Below the pieces are notes generated by a model. That model searched no databases and had not been told where the DNA came from. It saw nothing but the letters and a program-made list of their open reading frames with translations. The translations under genes and the position numbers were made by a program. DNA of 64,000 nucleotides from assembly GCF_900474185.1 (NCBI RefSeq), contig NZ_UCNW01000008.1:620001-684000 (forward strand), read 5' to 3'. This document shows, in pieces, positions 37,439-46,884 of the stretch (position 1 is the stretch's first letter; every line of letters begins with the position of its first letter). Origin of the DNA: Synechococcus sp. UW69 (GTDB lineage: Bacteria > Cyanobacteriota > Cyanobacteriia > PCC-6307 > Cyanobiaceae).

Positions 37439-38034
37439 CCACCACAGTGACCACCAAAGATCAGGATCACGGCCATACCGAGCATGCCGAGCATCCCGAT
37501 CACCGCATGTTCGGCCTCGCCACTTTTCTAGTGGCGGACGCCATGACCTTCGCCGGCTTCTTTGCGGCCTACCTCACCTTTAAAGCGGTGAACCCACTCC
37601 CGGACGGGGCCATCTATGAACTCGAACTGCCCCTGCCAATCCTTAACACCATTCTTCTCTTGGTGAGCAGTGCAACGTTCCACCGTGCTGGCCAAGCGAT
37701 CCGACAGGACGACCACAAGCGCTGTCGACGCTGGCTCCTGATCACCGCAGGCCTCGGACTGGCCTTTCTGGTGAGCCAGATGGTCGAATATTTCACCCTC
37801 CCCTTCGGCCTGACCGACAACCTTTTCGCCAGCACCTTTTTCGCCGCCACCGGATTTCATGGTCTCCATGTGACCCTCGGCGCCCTGATGACCCTGATTG
37901 TCTGGTGGCAGGCAAGGCAACCGGAGGGCCGTGTAACCGCAGCCGACCACTTCCCCCTGGAGGCAGCGGAGTTGTACTGGCACTTTGTGGATGGGATCTG
38001 GGTGGTTCTTTTCGTGATCCTTTATCTGCTCTGA
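37435..38034 (+). CDS. coxC: Cytochrome c oxidase subunit III
   Basis: 199 aa with five membrane segments. It has a His-rich N-terminal leader (DQDHGHTEHAEHPDHR) and the subunit III features FLVADAMTFAGFFAAYL, TGFHGLHVTLGA and the final YWHFVDGIWVVLFVILYLL. It is the five-helix short form. It overlaps coxA by 4 bp (ATGA) and completes the coxBAC operon. Confidence 0.95.
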   Translation: MTTTVTTKDQDHGHTEHAEHPDHRMFGLATFLVADAMTFAGFFAAYLTFKAVNPLPDGAIYELELPLPILNTILLLVSSATFHRAGQAIRQDDHKRCRRWLLITAGLGLAFLVSQMVEYFTLPFGLTDNLFASTFFAATGFHGLHVTLGALMTLIVWWQARQPEGRVTAADHFPLEAAELYWHFVDGIWVVLFVILYLL

Positions 38035-38064
38035 TCCCTTGCCTTGATTGGCGGGCGTGGCCAG

Positions 38065-38078
38065 AATTCAATTGAATT
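38065..38078. promoter_or_regulatory. Palindrome before the cyAbrB gene
   Basis: AATTCAATTGAATT is a perfect 14-bp palindrome 10 nt upstream of the ATG of the AbrB-like gene. It could be a regulator-binding site; the AT-only core contrasts with the GC-rich surroundings. Confidence 0.4.
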
Positions 38079-38088
38079 AATTCCTGAA

Positions 38089-38460
38089 ATGCTGGTCGGC
38101 AAGGAACTGCTCGACAAGGCCAGATCGCTCAGCAATCGGCCGGAAGACGACATCGCCCGCGGCTGTGGCTACGTGGGTCCGAGTGGACGTCTGCTGAAAA
38201 AAAGTTTCTATCGCGCCCTGGTAGAGGCCAAAGCAGCGGCCCAGGGGTGGCAGTTGCCGAAAAGCAGCAGCAGTTCTTCAGGCGGAAGCCGTGGTCGGCA
38301 GGCCGAGTTCCGAACCCGTGTTCATGGCAACGGCAACCTGTTGATCGGCCATGCCTATACCCGTCGGCTCGGCCTTGAGCCCGGACAGGAATTCAAGATC
38401 GAACTCCAACGGGACTCCGGAATGATCGTTCTTCAGCAGATGGATCAGGACCAGCCGTGA
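38089..38460 (+). CDS. cyAbrB-type transcriptional regulator
   Basis: 123 aa from ATG 38089. An N-terminal region (LVGKELLDKARSL, CGYVGPSGRLLKKSFY) precedes a Ser-rich linker and the C-terminal AbrB-like part (RVHGNGNLLIGHAYTRRLGLEPGQEFKIEL). In cyanobacteria these proteins bind DNA broadly and regulate carbon/nitrogen genes. The GYVG start block is diagnostic of the cyanobacterial family. Its last 16 bp overlap ribE. Confidence 0.9.
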   Translation: MLVGKELLDKARSLSNRPEDDIARGCGYVGPSGRLLKKSFYRALVEAKAAAQGWQLPKSSSSSSGGSRGRQAEFRTRVHGNGNLLIGHAYTRRLGLEPGQEFKIELQRDSGMIVLQQMDQDQP

Positions 38461-39098
38461 GCGGCCAGCCAGTCGGATGTCAGCCCCTCCTCCGTGCTGC
38501 GGCCATCGGAAGGATCGGCATGCAGCAGACGCTCGGCATAACGAGCCAGTTGATCGGCTTCCAGATTCACGGTGTCTCCAATGGCCAGGTTCCTCAGGGT
38601 TGTTGCATCCCAGGTGTGGGGAATGACGGCGAGGGAGAAAGTCGTTCCATCCGCTGAACACTCCGCCACCGTGAGGCTGATGCCGTCCACAGCAATGCTG
38701 GCCTTCTCACAGACGTAGCGGCCAAATCGGGCTTCAGACCAGCGAATCGACAGAGCCCAGGAATGGGGGAGGGTCTCCAAGCAGGTGACTTCACCGGTGG
38801 CATCCACATGGCCACTCACCAAATGTCCCCCAAGGCGGTCGCTCAGCCGAAGCGCCGGCTCGAGGTTCACAGCTCCACCTCGGTCCGCTTTTCGTCCGAG
38901 CGTGGTGCGGCGCAGGGTTTCCTCACTCACATCGGCGCGGAAGCCATCCGCGATCAGCTCAGCCGCCGTGAGGCAGACGCCATCAACGGCGACGCTATCG
39001 CCAAGCGCCAGGGGAGCAAAGGGAGCACAGCCCCAGACCAAAACAGCCCCGGCACGACGCTCAATCCTTCCCACTGACTGCACCAGCCCCGTGAACAT
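38445..39098 (-). CDS. ribE: Riboflavin synthase alpha chain
   Basis: 217 aa with two related barrel halves. It begins MFTGLVQSVG and has VDGVCLTA, HLVSGHVDATG in the first half and the matching VDGISLTV and IPHTWDATTL in the second. It dismutates 6,7-dimethyl-8-ribityllumazine to riboflavin. It converges on the cyAbrB gene with a 16-bp overlap and diverges from the BFN gene. Confidence 0.95.
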   Translation of the reverse strand: MFTGLVQSVGRIERRAGAVLVWGCAPFAPLALGDSVAVDGVCLTAAELIADGFRADVSEETLRRTTLGRKADRGGAVNLEPALRLSDRLGGHLVSGHVDATGEVTCLETLPHSWALSIRWSEARFGRYVCEKASIAVDGISLTVAECSADGTTFSLAVIPHTWDATTLRNLAIGDTVNLEADQLARYAERLLHADPSDGRSTEEGLTSDWLAAHGWS

Positions 39099-39147
39099 CG
39101 CTCGCAGCGGCTACCTAGTCATAATCGGATAGAGCCACGCCGACGAC

Positions 39148-39696
39148 ATGGTCGAAATGAGCGTCGCCGGAATTGCCCTCGATGCCGCCAGCCGCACCCC
39201 CATGGTGCTCCTGCGGGATCCAAGCGGCCGACGTCAAGTTCCGATCTGGATCGACCAGGCCCAAGCCCACAACATCATGGCCGGCCTACAGGGCGGAGCA
39301 CCACCGCGGCCTCTCAGCCATGACCTGATGGCAGCTCTGCTGGTAGCTGGAGGGCTCGAGCTGGAGCGCGTGATTGTCCATGCGATCGAAGACAGCACCT
39401 TTCACGCAGTCTTGAAGCTGCGACCTGATCTGGACGAAGGGGAATTAGCCGAAGACGAAGCACTGGAACTCATTGAAGTGGATGCCCGACCCAGCGACGC
39501 CATCGCGCTGGCGATCAGAACTGGGAGCAGCATTTGGATGCTGGAGGAAGTTGTAGCTGAAGCATCGATTCCGGTGGATGCGGAGGCCGATGCAGAAGAT
39601 CAAAGTGCCTTCAGCCGTTTTGTCGACGACCTCAGCCCTGCCGCGCTGGTGCGCCATCTGCGCAACCAGGACAACGAAGCCCCCTCGGAGGAGTGA
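39148..39696 (+). CDS. Bifunctional nuclease (DUF151) domain protein
   Basis: 182 aa. The domain is full length: MVLLRDPSGRRQVPIWI, ELERVIVHAIEDSTFHAVL, and VDARPSDAIALAIRTGSSIW. An acidic tail follows. Proteins of this family in plants act as nucleases; the bacterial role is unknown. The last bases overlap the GTG start of the aldo/keto reductase gene. Confidence 0.9.
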   Translation: MVEMSVAGIALDAASRTPMVLLRDPSGRRQVPIWIDQAQAHNIMAGLQGGAPPRPLSHDLMAALLVAGGLELERVIVHAIEDSTFHAVLKLRPDLDEGELAEDEALELIEVDARPSDAIALAIRTGSSIWMLEEVVAEASIPVDAEADAEDQSAFSRFVDDLSPAALVRHLRNQDNEAPSEE

Positions 39697-40814
39697 AAAC
39701 CCGCGCCTTTGGTAGCGGGCGCCCCGTCAGCCTGTTCAGCCTGGGAACGATGCGAGCCCTCGACTCAGGCTCCCAGATGGCGGAGGTGCTCGACGCGGCA
39801 GCGGCAGCGGGGATCAACCACCTTGAAACCGCCCCTGCCTATGGACCTGCCGAACGTTTTCTGGGAGAGGCTCTTCGACAGAACACCCGGAGAGCTTCAG
39901 ACCACTGGGTGATCACCAGCAAACTGCTGCCGGGATTGACCTTCGAGGAGGGACAACGTCGCCTTGACCAGATCCTGGAGCGCCTGGGCTGCCCACACCT
40001 CGACAACCTTGCCGTCCATGGCATCAACCGGAAGGACCACCTTGACTGGGCTCTGGTGGGGCACGGTTCCAAACTTCTCGACTGGGCCCTCAACAGCGGC
40101 CGCGTCACCCAGGTGGGCTTCAGCAGCCATGGCAGCAATCCGCTGATCGATCTGGCGCTGCGCAGCCAGCGATTCACCTTCTGCAGCCTGCACTTGCATT
40201 GGCTTGACCCCAAGCGGCTGCCCTTAGCCCACTGGGCATTGAGCCATGGGATTGGCGTGATGGCGATCTCTCCCGCTGACAAAGGAGGGCGCCTGCAGGC
40301 ACCGAGCCCAACGCTGGTGGAGGACTGCACCCCGTTTGCGCCCTTGCAACTGGCCTACAGATTCCTGCTGTCGCAGGGCATCAGCACCCTGACTGTTGGT
40401 GCTGCCGTTCCCGATGATCTCCAACTCGCTGTAAAGCTGGCGCAAGCAGATGGCCCGCTCAACGATGCAGAGCACCAGGCCTTATTCACGGCACAGGCGC
40501 GCCAGGAAGAACGGCTCGGCCAAGAGCAATGCAAACAGTGTCAGGCGTGCCTCCCCTGTCCAAAGCAGGTTCCGATTCCCGAACTGTTGCGTCTGCGCAA
40601 CCTGGCCATCGGCCATGAGCTCAACGCTTTTGCGCAGGAGCGTTACAACCTGATCGGTCGTGCAGGCCACTGGTGGGAAGAGCACGATGCCTCTGCCTGT
40701 GAACGCTGTGGGGAGTGCCTGCCCCGATGCCCACATCAACTGCCCATCCCTGATCTGCTGGCGGACACCCACCAACGGTTGGTGGCTTCACCGCGACGAC
40801 GTCTATGGAGCTGA
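39693..40814 (+). CDS. Aldo/keto reductase with C-terminal 4Fe-4S ferredoxin domain
   Basis: 373 aa from GTG 39693. The first 260 residues form a TIM-barrel aldo/keto reductase-like domain (GTMRALDSGS, HLETAPAYGPAE, WVITSKLLP). The last 100 carry two Cys clusters, CKQCQACLPCP and CERCGECLPRCP, each followed by IPELL or IPDLL, for two 4Fe-4S clusters. Such fusions are common in bacteria. The usual catalytic Tyr may be in PAYGPAE. The substrate is unknown. Confidence 0.88.
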   Translation: MKTRAFGSGRPVSLFSLGTMRALDSGSQMAEVLDAAAAAGINHLETAPAYGPAERFLGEALRQNTRRASDHWVITSKLLPGLTFEEGQRRLDQILERLGCPHLDNLAVHGINRKDHLDWALVGHGSKLLDWALNSGRVTQVGFSSHGSNPLIDLALRSQRFTFCSLHLHWLDPKRLPLAHWALSHGIGVMAISPADKGGRLQAPSPTLVEDCTPFAPLQLAYRFLLSQGISTLTVGAAVPDDLQLAVKLAQADGPLNDAEHQALFTAQARQEERLGQEQCKQCQACLPCPKQVPIPELLRLRNLAIGHELNAFAQERYNLIGRAGHWWEEHDASACERCGECLPRCPHQLPIPDLLADTHQRLVASPRRRLWS

Positions 40815-41813
40815 ATCACTCCAGAGGCGTTCTAACTCCTCCCGCCCTTCCGGCGGCAGCGGCGGCAGCGACCAACAGCGTGACCAGGTGTCGGCGGGAG
40901 GAAACAGCAAGGGCTGAAGACGAGCAGGCAGAGCGTTTTGATCCGCCATTGCCCCTGGCATCGAATCTGACGAGGTAATTGGGGCACGCCAGCCCAGCTG
41001 AACGAGGCGGCGGCGCAGGGGATCCCGCCAACCCTGTTCAACCCAGCCTTGGGGCACCGGCTCGCGGCTGGCTTCCGGTCGAAGCAGAACGGTCCAGTGC
41101 AAGGGTGCGCCGGATTCGGGCAGAACAGCCCGAAGACGCGGATCCCGTCTCAGCAGAGCGATGCAACGGTTGAGCGGGAGAACAACCACCCGGGCATCGC
41201 CCTTGAGGAGCCAATTGCTGGCCTGACGATCATCAAAGGTGAGCACCTGTCGACGGAGCTGGCTCAACGCCTGCCCCCCACCCAAATGGTCCGCCAGGCT
41301 CAGCACCAGTCGGGGGCTGGCGGGCAGCACCACACGCCCTGCCAAGGCGGAATCCAGCAACAGGGGCCAACCCTCCTGCGCCACGGCCCCGTCATCCCGC
41401 AGCAACATCACCCAGGGACTAACGGCCAGCGGCAACACCCGACCCTGCAGCGCCCCCAGCCCTCCCAGCAAAGACTTGGCCTGGCCATCCAACTGACGGA
41501 AAAGCGGTTCAGAAGCAATGGGCTGCAGCGTGTCAGGTGAGTGGGCGTCGAGCCACCCATCCCCCATCACCAGCAGATCGGCGCGCGCCCGATCCTGCGG
41601 CGTCCAGTCCTGCGGCGATGGAGCAAGCGTCAACCGCCATGGCTTGGGCAGAGCATCAGCCCACGGTTTCGGCAACACTCCAGCCGGTGCCATCAGGGTT
41701 GGAGCCTCTGTCGCCTGACGACAGCCCGCCAGCACAACTGACCACGTCGCCCCGATCATCTGGAGCACATGGCGCCGGCTCAGGGGACCCAACCGCTCAC
41801 TCCAGACGTTCAT
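40803..41813 (-). CDS. Putative Tat-exported substrate-binding lipoprotein (PotD-like)
   Basis: 336 aa. The N-terminus has a twin-Arg motif (LSRRHVLQM), a hydrophobic core and a lipobox (VVLAGC, Cys near residue 31), so it should be a lipoprotein. The body resembles solute-binding proteins of the spermidine/putrescine class only loosely. No ABC permease or ATPase is adjacent. Its ATG overlaps the stop of the TIGR00303 gene (ATGA), and its own end overlaps the aldo/keto reductase gene by 12 bp. Confidence 0.65.
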   Translation of the reverse strand: MNVWSERLGPLSRRHVLQMIGATWSVVLAGCRQATEAPTLMAPAGVLPKPWADALPKPWRLTLAPSPQDWTPQDRARADLLVMGDGWLDAHSPDTLQPIASEPLFRQLDGQAKSLLGGLGALQGRVLPLAVSPWVMLLRDDGAVAQEGWPLLLDSALAGRVVLPASPRLVLSLADHLGGGQALSQLRRQVLTFDDRQASNWLLKGDARVVVLPLNRCIALLRRDPRLRAVLPESGAPLHWTVLLRPEASREPVPQGWVEQGWRDPLRRRLVQLGWRAPITSSDSMPGAMADQNALPARLQPLLFPPADTWSRCWSLPPLPPEGREELERLWSDSAP

Positions 41814-43009
41814 GGCGTTGACGTTACGGGGCGGTTGAGCAGCTGCTCCAAAGCACGCTCACAATCCCGCACCAGGTCGGAACAAGTGCATCCGCGCAGC
41901 TGGGCAAGCAGCAACAGTGCACCGGCCCCCACACCTTCTTTCACGTATCCCCGCTCATAGTCCAGCAACGGCTGATGGGTGCTGCTGTGAAAGCGGACGC
42001 CACAGGCCAGGACGGACAGTGAAGTATCCACAAGGCCTGCGGTGGCATCCACAAGCCCCCCCAAAGGGGACTGGCTTGTGGATGCGGCCCCCTCATCAGC
42101 GAGCCAACCGGTTGTGCCGATGAGCACTTGAGACGCCAGGCGTTCCCGCTGACTTGCAGGCAAGGCCTGCATCGCAAGAGCCAGAACAGCCAGCATCTGG
42201 CAACCCCCACCCAGCAACAGCGGTTGTCCCGCCGACACGGCTCCCACCAACACCCCTGAAGCAAAGGCCTGAAAGGGGTCACCGACAGCGGCAAGAATCT
42301 GCTCGGGGGCAGGATGCGCTCCGAGCGATGCTCTTTGCAGACCTCTTGTCACCAGCGCTTGCTTGAGCTGCTGAGGGGGGTGACGTGCACTGCCGCTGAT
42401 CAGATGGGCGACCTCCACGCCGAGGGCCGTCAGCACCGCTTGAGCGGTTGTGGTCCCTCCAGGAACACATTCCGCGAGCACCAGGGGGCGTTGCAACCGC
42501 CTGCCCAAGAGCTCTCCACGTCGCCAAAGGTGCTGCACCCGCGGCAACGGCATCGCCGCTCCGCTCGACAGACACGCCGATGGCCCCTGATCCAGGGCTT
42601 CAATCTCCAGGTGGGGGAAATCGGGTCTCTGCGTTAGGCCGAGAGCCGCCACCTGCGGGTTCAACTTCAATCGGCGCACCGCAACATGGCTGAGCAGGGC
42701 GGGGGAGACACCAGCGGGCAGCGGCGGCAGAGGCCAACGGCGCTGCCCAGCCGGCCCATGGATCAGGAGCTCCGCATCAGCAAGGGCCGTAAAGCGACGC
42801 GAGGCCGCTGTCGAGCCTGCGGCAGAGATTCCCTCATGCTCCGCCGTCTGCGTGGCAGCCAGCACCAGTAACAGATCCACGGATTGATCCCTGGACTTCC
42901 AGGGATGGAGGGACTCCTCATGCAGAGGGCTTGCTCCGCGACGTCCCAGCTGCTGACAGCCCTGGGGCAACACGGACGGATCAGAGGGGGTCGAGGGCAA
43001 CGAGTCCAT
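41810..43009 (-). CDS. TIGR00303 family protein, CobT-like
   Basis: 399 aa from ATG 43009 (the frame to 43075 overlaps DUF2232 further). It resembles nicotinate-nucleotide-dimethylbenzimidazole phosphoribosyltransferase, with VLAECVPGGTTTAQAVL, GGGCQMLAVLAL and VGAGALLLLAQ. TIGR00303 is a cyanobacterial branch of this fold. Cyanobacteria of this group make pseudocobalamin with adenine, so the activating substrate may differ. It is co-transcribed with topA, a lipoprotein gene, DUF2232 and a Tat lipoprotein gene. Confidence 0.85.
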   Translation of the reverse strand: MDSLPSTPSDPSVLPQGCQQLGRRGASPLHEESLHPWKSRDQSVDLLLVLAATQTAEHEGISAAGSTAASRRFTALADAELLIHGPAGQRRWPLPPLPAGVSPALLSHVAVRRLKLNPQVAALGLTQRPDFPHLEIEALDQGPSACLSSGAAMPLPRVQHLWRRGELLGRRLQRPLVLAECVPGGTTTAQAVLTALGVEVAHLISGSARHPPQQLKQALVTRGLQRASLGAHPAPEQILAAVGDPFQAFASGVLVGAVSAGQPLLLGGGCQMLAVLALAMQALPASQRERLASQVLIGTTGWLADEGAASTSQSPLGGLVDATAGLVDTSLSVLACGVRFHSSTHQPLLDYERGYVKEGVGAGALLLLAQLRGCTCSDLVRDCERALEQLLNRPVTSTP

Positions 43010-43634
43010 GCAGCAGCCTCGGAGGCTCCGGAATCGGTGATCGCAGGCGGGGAAAAATCCAGTACGCCAGAGCATGCAGCGAAAGGACGTAGATGACCTC
43101 CTGAACCACCACCAAGAGCAGCGCCATCAACTGAACCTGGGTGAGATCGGGGGTGATCGGAAGATGAAGCGCCACGATCACTCGGTCGAGCAGAGCAGAA
43201 CCTGCACGGGTGATGACGACCCAGAGGTTTTCTCCCACCAGCAACGAGAGCACCACAACTCTGACCAGGAAGCCTGCTGTTCCAAGAACGACTCCGCCCG
43301 ACCAGCTCAGCCACCAGCTGACACCCCGGCACCAGCTCCAGCCCAGCCACAGTGATAAGAGCCCGTAAGGGAACAGCAGAAGTGGGCCACGCAATGGACC
43401 CATCAGCGCTGTGAGCAGCAGCACAGAAAGCAGCAGACCCTCGGCACCGGAGCGGCTGCCACGGCGCAACTGCAGCAGGATCAGTGGAAGAGGCAGGGCC
43501 AGGCGGAAGAGAGCACCACCCACCGGGAGGTAGTAAAGAGCCAGCCAAATCAGACCCGTCGCAGCAGCGAGATAAGCCCCCTCAACCAGCCTCAGTGCCT
43601 GCTGGCGACTCAACCGGGGGGTTTCTGCGGTCAT
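42981..43634 (-). CDS. DUF2232-like membrane protein
   Basis: 217 aa with about six hydrophobic segments. It begins RLVEGAYLAAATGLIWLAL and has LPLPLILLQLRRG and a late RLRSPIPEPP tail. The layout resembles the DUF2232/YybS membrane family seen in cyanobacteria. Function unknown; similar proteins are sometimes linked to vitamin transport (S components), which would fit a cobalamin-related neighbour but is only an inference. It overlaps the next gene by 29 bp and the previous by 4. Confidence 0.7.
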   Translation of the reverse strand: MTAETPRLSRQQALRLVEGAYLAAATGLIWLALYYLPVGGALFRLALPLPLILLQLRRGSRSGAEGLLLSVLLLTALMGPLRGPLLLFPYGLLSLWLGWSWCRGVSWWLSWSGGVVLGTAGFLVRVVVLSLLVGENLWVVITRAGSALLDRVIVALHLPITPDLTQVQLMALLLVVVQEVIYVLSLHALAYWIFPRLRSPIPEPPRLLHGLVALDPL

Positions 43635-44074
43635 GGCTCTACCCGCTCAATCCGTTCAACCGCAAAGCCGACATCCGCCTCACGCAGAGCTCGGGTGACG
43701 GCCTCAGCAGGCGCCGCGGGATCGGCTCCGGCCAAACGGATGGTGATCCGGTAAGGCGCCTGGGGCAGACGTTGTGATGCGGTTGGCCGAGGTGTTGTCT
43801 CCGGTGTTGTCTCCGGCACTGTCTCCTGCGAATCCTGAGAAACAGGGGCAGAGATCGCTGGGGTTGGAGAGTTCGGCTCTGCAGGGGATGCAGCCTCAGG
43901 TGCCGATCCAGTGGAACGGTCCCCCGTTGGGCTGGTCTTGGACGCCTGAACTGGCGCAACCTGCATCGGCCTGTCTTCAGGCACCGCAAAGGACCGTTCC
44001 AACTGCTCGGCGACCGGTGTCCCTGCACAGGCCTGCAGAAGCCCGACGGGCAGCATCCAAAGCAGACGGGGCAT
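43631..44074 (-). CDS. Small lipoprotein, 147 aa
   Basis: Signal peptide with lipobox LLQAC (Cys at residue 16). A disordered Pro/Thr/Glu-rich middle (about residues 45-95) is followed by a small C-terminal domain (APYRITIRLAGADPAAPAEAVTRALREADVGF) that looks like a compact alpha/beta fold. Its ATG shares a base with the topA stop (TGATG), and its stop overlaps the DUF2232 start (ATGA). Function unknown. Confidence 0.7.
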   Translation of the reverse strand: MPRLLWMLPVGLLQACAGTPVAEQLERSFAVPEDRPMQVAPVQASKTSPTGDRSTGSAPEAASPAEPNSPTPAISAPVSQDSQETVPETTPETTPRPTASQRLPQAPYRITIRLAGADPAAPAEAVTRALREADVGFAVERIERVEP

Positions 44075-46773
44075 CAGTTTTCAGCTGGCTTGATCACCCG
44101 CACCGCACTGGCCCTAAGACGACCAGTCTTTGTGGTGGCGGGGGGTTTTTTAGCCGCAGGCTTTTTGGCTGCTGGCTTCTTTGCCGCTGTTTTTTTGGCG
44201 GCGGTTTTGCGCGCGCCCTTTTTCGAGGCCGCCTTGGCGGCGAGCAGTTCTACCGCTTCCTCGAGGGTCACATCATCAGCACCCTTGCCTTCCGGCAGCG
44301 AAGCATTCACCTTGCCCTGCTTGACATAAAGGCCATAGGGGCCGTCATAGACCTGAATCGTTTCATCACTACCCTCCGGCTTGCCGAGGTCTTTAAGGGC
44401 GGTGCGTCCACCCCGCCCACGTTTGGGCATGGCCAGCAACTCGAGAGCACGGCTCAGTCCCACCCCCAGAACATCGTCATCGCCCTTCAAGGATCGGTAG
44501 TCCTTCTCGCCCTTGCCTTTATCCCAAACCACGTAGGGGCCAAAGCGGCCCAGCCCCGCCTGAATGCGCCCACCATCCGGGTGCTCGCCCAGAAGACGCG
44601 GCAACCGCAGTAGTCCAAGCGCATCCTCCAAGGTGAGGTCCTCAGGCTTCTGTCCCTTGGGAAGGGACGCGCGTTTGGGCTTGGGATTCTCATCACTCAC
44701 CTGCCCCCGCTGCACATACGGGCCGTACTGACCGAACAGCAGGTAGACCAGGTCACCCGTTTCCGGATCCTCGCCAATGGATTCGGGGCCGTCAGCCTTC
44801 TGTTTGAGGATCAGTTCGGCCTGATCTTCATCCAAATCAGCCGGGGTGATCTCCCGGGGCAAGGTGGCCTTGATCAGCTCCTCCTCACCATCGTCGCTGA
44901 CGCGTTTGGCCTCCAAATAGGCGCCAAAACGGCCGATGCGCACCACGGAGGACAAACCCTCGAGGTCGATGGTGCGGGATGCACCGGGATCGATGTCCCC
45001 TTCCCGCTGCTGAACCTGGGTTTCAAGACCCTCATCACCCTTATAAAAGCCCTCCAGATAGGGAAGCCACTGCACCTTGCCGTGGGAGATCTCATCCAGA
45101 GTGTTCTCCATCCGAGCGGTGAAACTGGTGTCGACCAGCTCGGGGAAATGCTCCTCCAGCAACGCCGTCACAGCAAAAGCGGTGAAGCTGGGGGTGAGTG
45201 CATTGCCCAGGAGCGTGGCGTAACCACGATCAACGATCGTTCCGATGATCGAGGCGTAGGTCGAGGGCCGGCCGATGCCCTCTTTTTCCAGCATCTTCAC
45301 GAGGGAAGCCTCGCTAAACCGTGCCGGGGGTTGGGTCTGATGACCCAGCGGCTCAACAGCCTTCGGCTTTGGTGCATCCCCAACGCTCAGCGCCGGCAAC
45401 AACACTTCCTGACCTTCAAGTGCTGCATCCGGATCATCACTTCCCTCCACGTAGGCACGGAAGAAACCGGGAAAGTCAATGCGCTTGCCGCTGGATCGGA
45501 AACTGGCTTCTCCTGAACTGAGATCCACCGACAGCATCGTCAGCCTTGCTTCGGCCATCTGGCTGGCCACGGTGCGCTTCCAGATCAGTTCGTAGACCGC
45601 CAGGTCTCTCCCATCGAGGCCGGTTTCGCCGGGGGTGCGGAAGCTTTCGCCTGAGGGACGAATCGCTTCGTGAGCCTCCTGGGCGTTGCGGGCTTTGGTG
45701 CTGAATTGCCGCGGCCCCTTGCTCAGATACTCCTTGCCGTAAAGGCTCTCAACACAGCTGCGCGATGCATTGATCGCTTGATCAGACAAATGCACCGAGT
45801 CGGTCCGCATGTAAGTGATGAAACCGCGTTCGTAGAGCCCCTGGGCACAGCGCATGGTTTCCCGGGCTGAGAGGCGTAGCTTGCGATTGGCCTCCTGTTG
45901 GAGGGTGCTGGTGGTGAAGGGAGGCACCGGCTTGCGCACGGTGGGCTTCTCCTCCACCGCATCCACCGTCCAGGCGTTCGATCGCACGGTTTCAGCCAAG
46001 GCCTTGGCCTCGCTCTCACTGAGCAGCCGAACGGCACTGCCCGCCTTCAGCCCACCGGTGCTTTCATCAAAATCATTGCCGGTGGCAATGCGCTGTCCAC
46101 CCACGTGAGTGAGCTTGGCCTCAAAGGCACTGCCCGACTGCTCGAGCTTGGCCTTGAGGTCCCAGTAACTTCCGCTGCGGAAGGCCCTGCGGGCCCGCTC
46201 CCGTTGCACCAGAAGCCGAACCGCAACGGACTGCACACGTCCCGCGGAGAGCCCCCAGGCCACCTTTTTCCAGAGGAGAGGAGAAAGGGTGTAACCCACA
46301 AGGCGATCGAGGATGCGCCTGGTCTCCTGGGCGTGGACCAGCTCCATATCGAGATCGCGGGTCTGATCCAGCGCTTTGCCGATGGCTTCCTTGGTGATTT
46401 CGTGGAACACCATCCGCTTCACAGGCACCTTTGGAGCCAAAAGCTGCAGCAGGTGCCAGCTAATGCTCTCTCCTTCCCGGTCTTCGTCCGTTGCCAGCAG
46501 CAACTGATCAGCACCCTTGAGGGCGTCTTTCAACTCCCGAACCACTTTTTTCTTGTCCTTCGGGACCACATACAGCGGATCAAAATCCGCTTCCGTGTTC
46601 ACGCCAAGGTTGGCCCACTTCTGCCCTTTGGCAGATGCCGGAATCTCGCTGGCGTTGTTGGGAAGGTCGCGGACATGCCCCATAGAGGCTTCAACTTTGA
46701 ATCCCTTGGGAAGGAAGCCACGGATGGTCTTGGCCTTCGTGGGGCTTTCAACGATGACGAGGGTGTGCGCCAC
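44074..46773 (-). CDS. topA: DNA topoisomerase I
   Basis: 899 aa from GTG 46773. The Toprim domain ([24 protein letters not shown]) is followed by the catalytic Tyr in [11 protein letters not shown]. Several C-terminal Topo_C repeats ([36 protein letters not shown]) take the place of zinc fingers, and a Lys/Ala-rich tail ([15 protein letters not shown]) ends the protein. It relaxes negative supercoils. First gene of a five-gene operon; divergent from ndhB. Confidence 0.96.
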   Translation of the reverse strand: MAHTLVIVESPTKAKTIRGFLPKGFKVEASMGHVRDLPNNASEIPASAKGQKWANLGVNTEADFDPLYVVPKDKKKVVRELKDALKGADQLLLATDEDREGESISWHLLQLLAPKVPVKRMVFHEITKEAIGKALDQTRDLDMELVHAQETRRILDRLVGYTLSPLLWKKVAWGLSAGRVQSVAVRLLVQRERARRAFRSGSYWDLKAKLEQSGSAFEAKLTHVGGQRIATGNDFDESTGGLKAGSAVRLLSESEAKALAETVRSNAWTVDAVEEKPTVRKPVPPFTTSTLQQEANRKLRLSARETMRCAQGLYERGFITYMRTDSVHLSDQAINASRSCVESLYGKEYLSKGPRQFSTKARNAQEAHEAIRPSGESFRTPGETGLDGRDLAVYELIWKRTVASQMAEARLTMLSVDLSSGEASFRSSGKRIDFPGFFRAYVEGSDDPDAALEGQEVLLPALSVGDAPKPKAVEPLGHQTQPPARFSEASLVKMLEKEGIGRPSTYASIIGTIVDRGYATLLGNALTPSFTAFAVTALLEEHFPELVDTSFTARMENTLDEISHGKVQWLPYLEGFYKGDEGLETQVQQREGDIDPGASRTIDLEGLSSVVRIGRFGAYLEAKRVSDDGEEELIKATLPREITPADLDEDQAELILKQKADGPESIGEDPETGDLVYLLFGQYGPYVQRGQVSDENPKPKRASLPKGQKPEDLTLEDALGLLRLPRLLGEHPDGGRIQAGLGRFGPYVVWDKGKGEKDYRSLKGDDDVLGVGLSRALELLAMPKRGRGGRTALKDLGKPEGSDETIQVYDGPYGLYVKQGKVNASLPEGKGADDVTLEEAVELLAAKAASKKGARKTAAKKTAAKKPAAKKPAAKKPPATTKTGRLRASAVRVIKPAEN

Positions 46774-46884
46774 TAGCGGCAAGTGAACCGTTCCCCTTCT
46801 TTATCGCACCAAGCATCTCTCTGCATGTCCGTCTGCGCGTCAAGCGCCGCTACAGTCGCCGCAGCGCAACGGTTCCAGGCTGCC

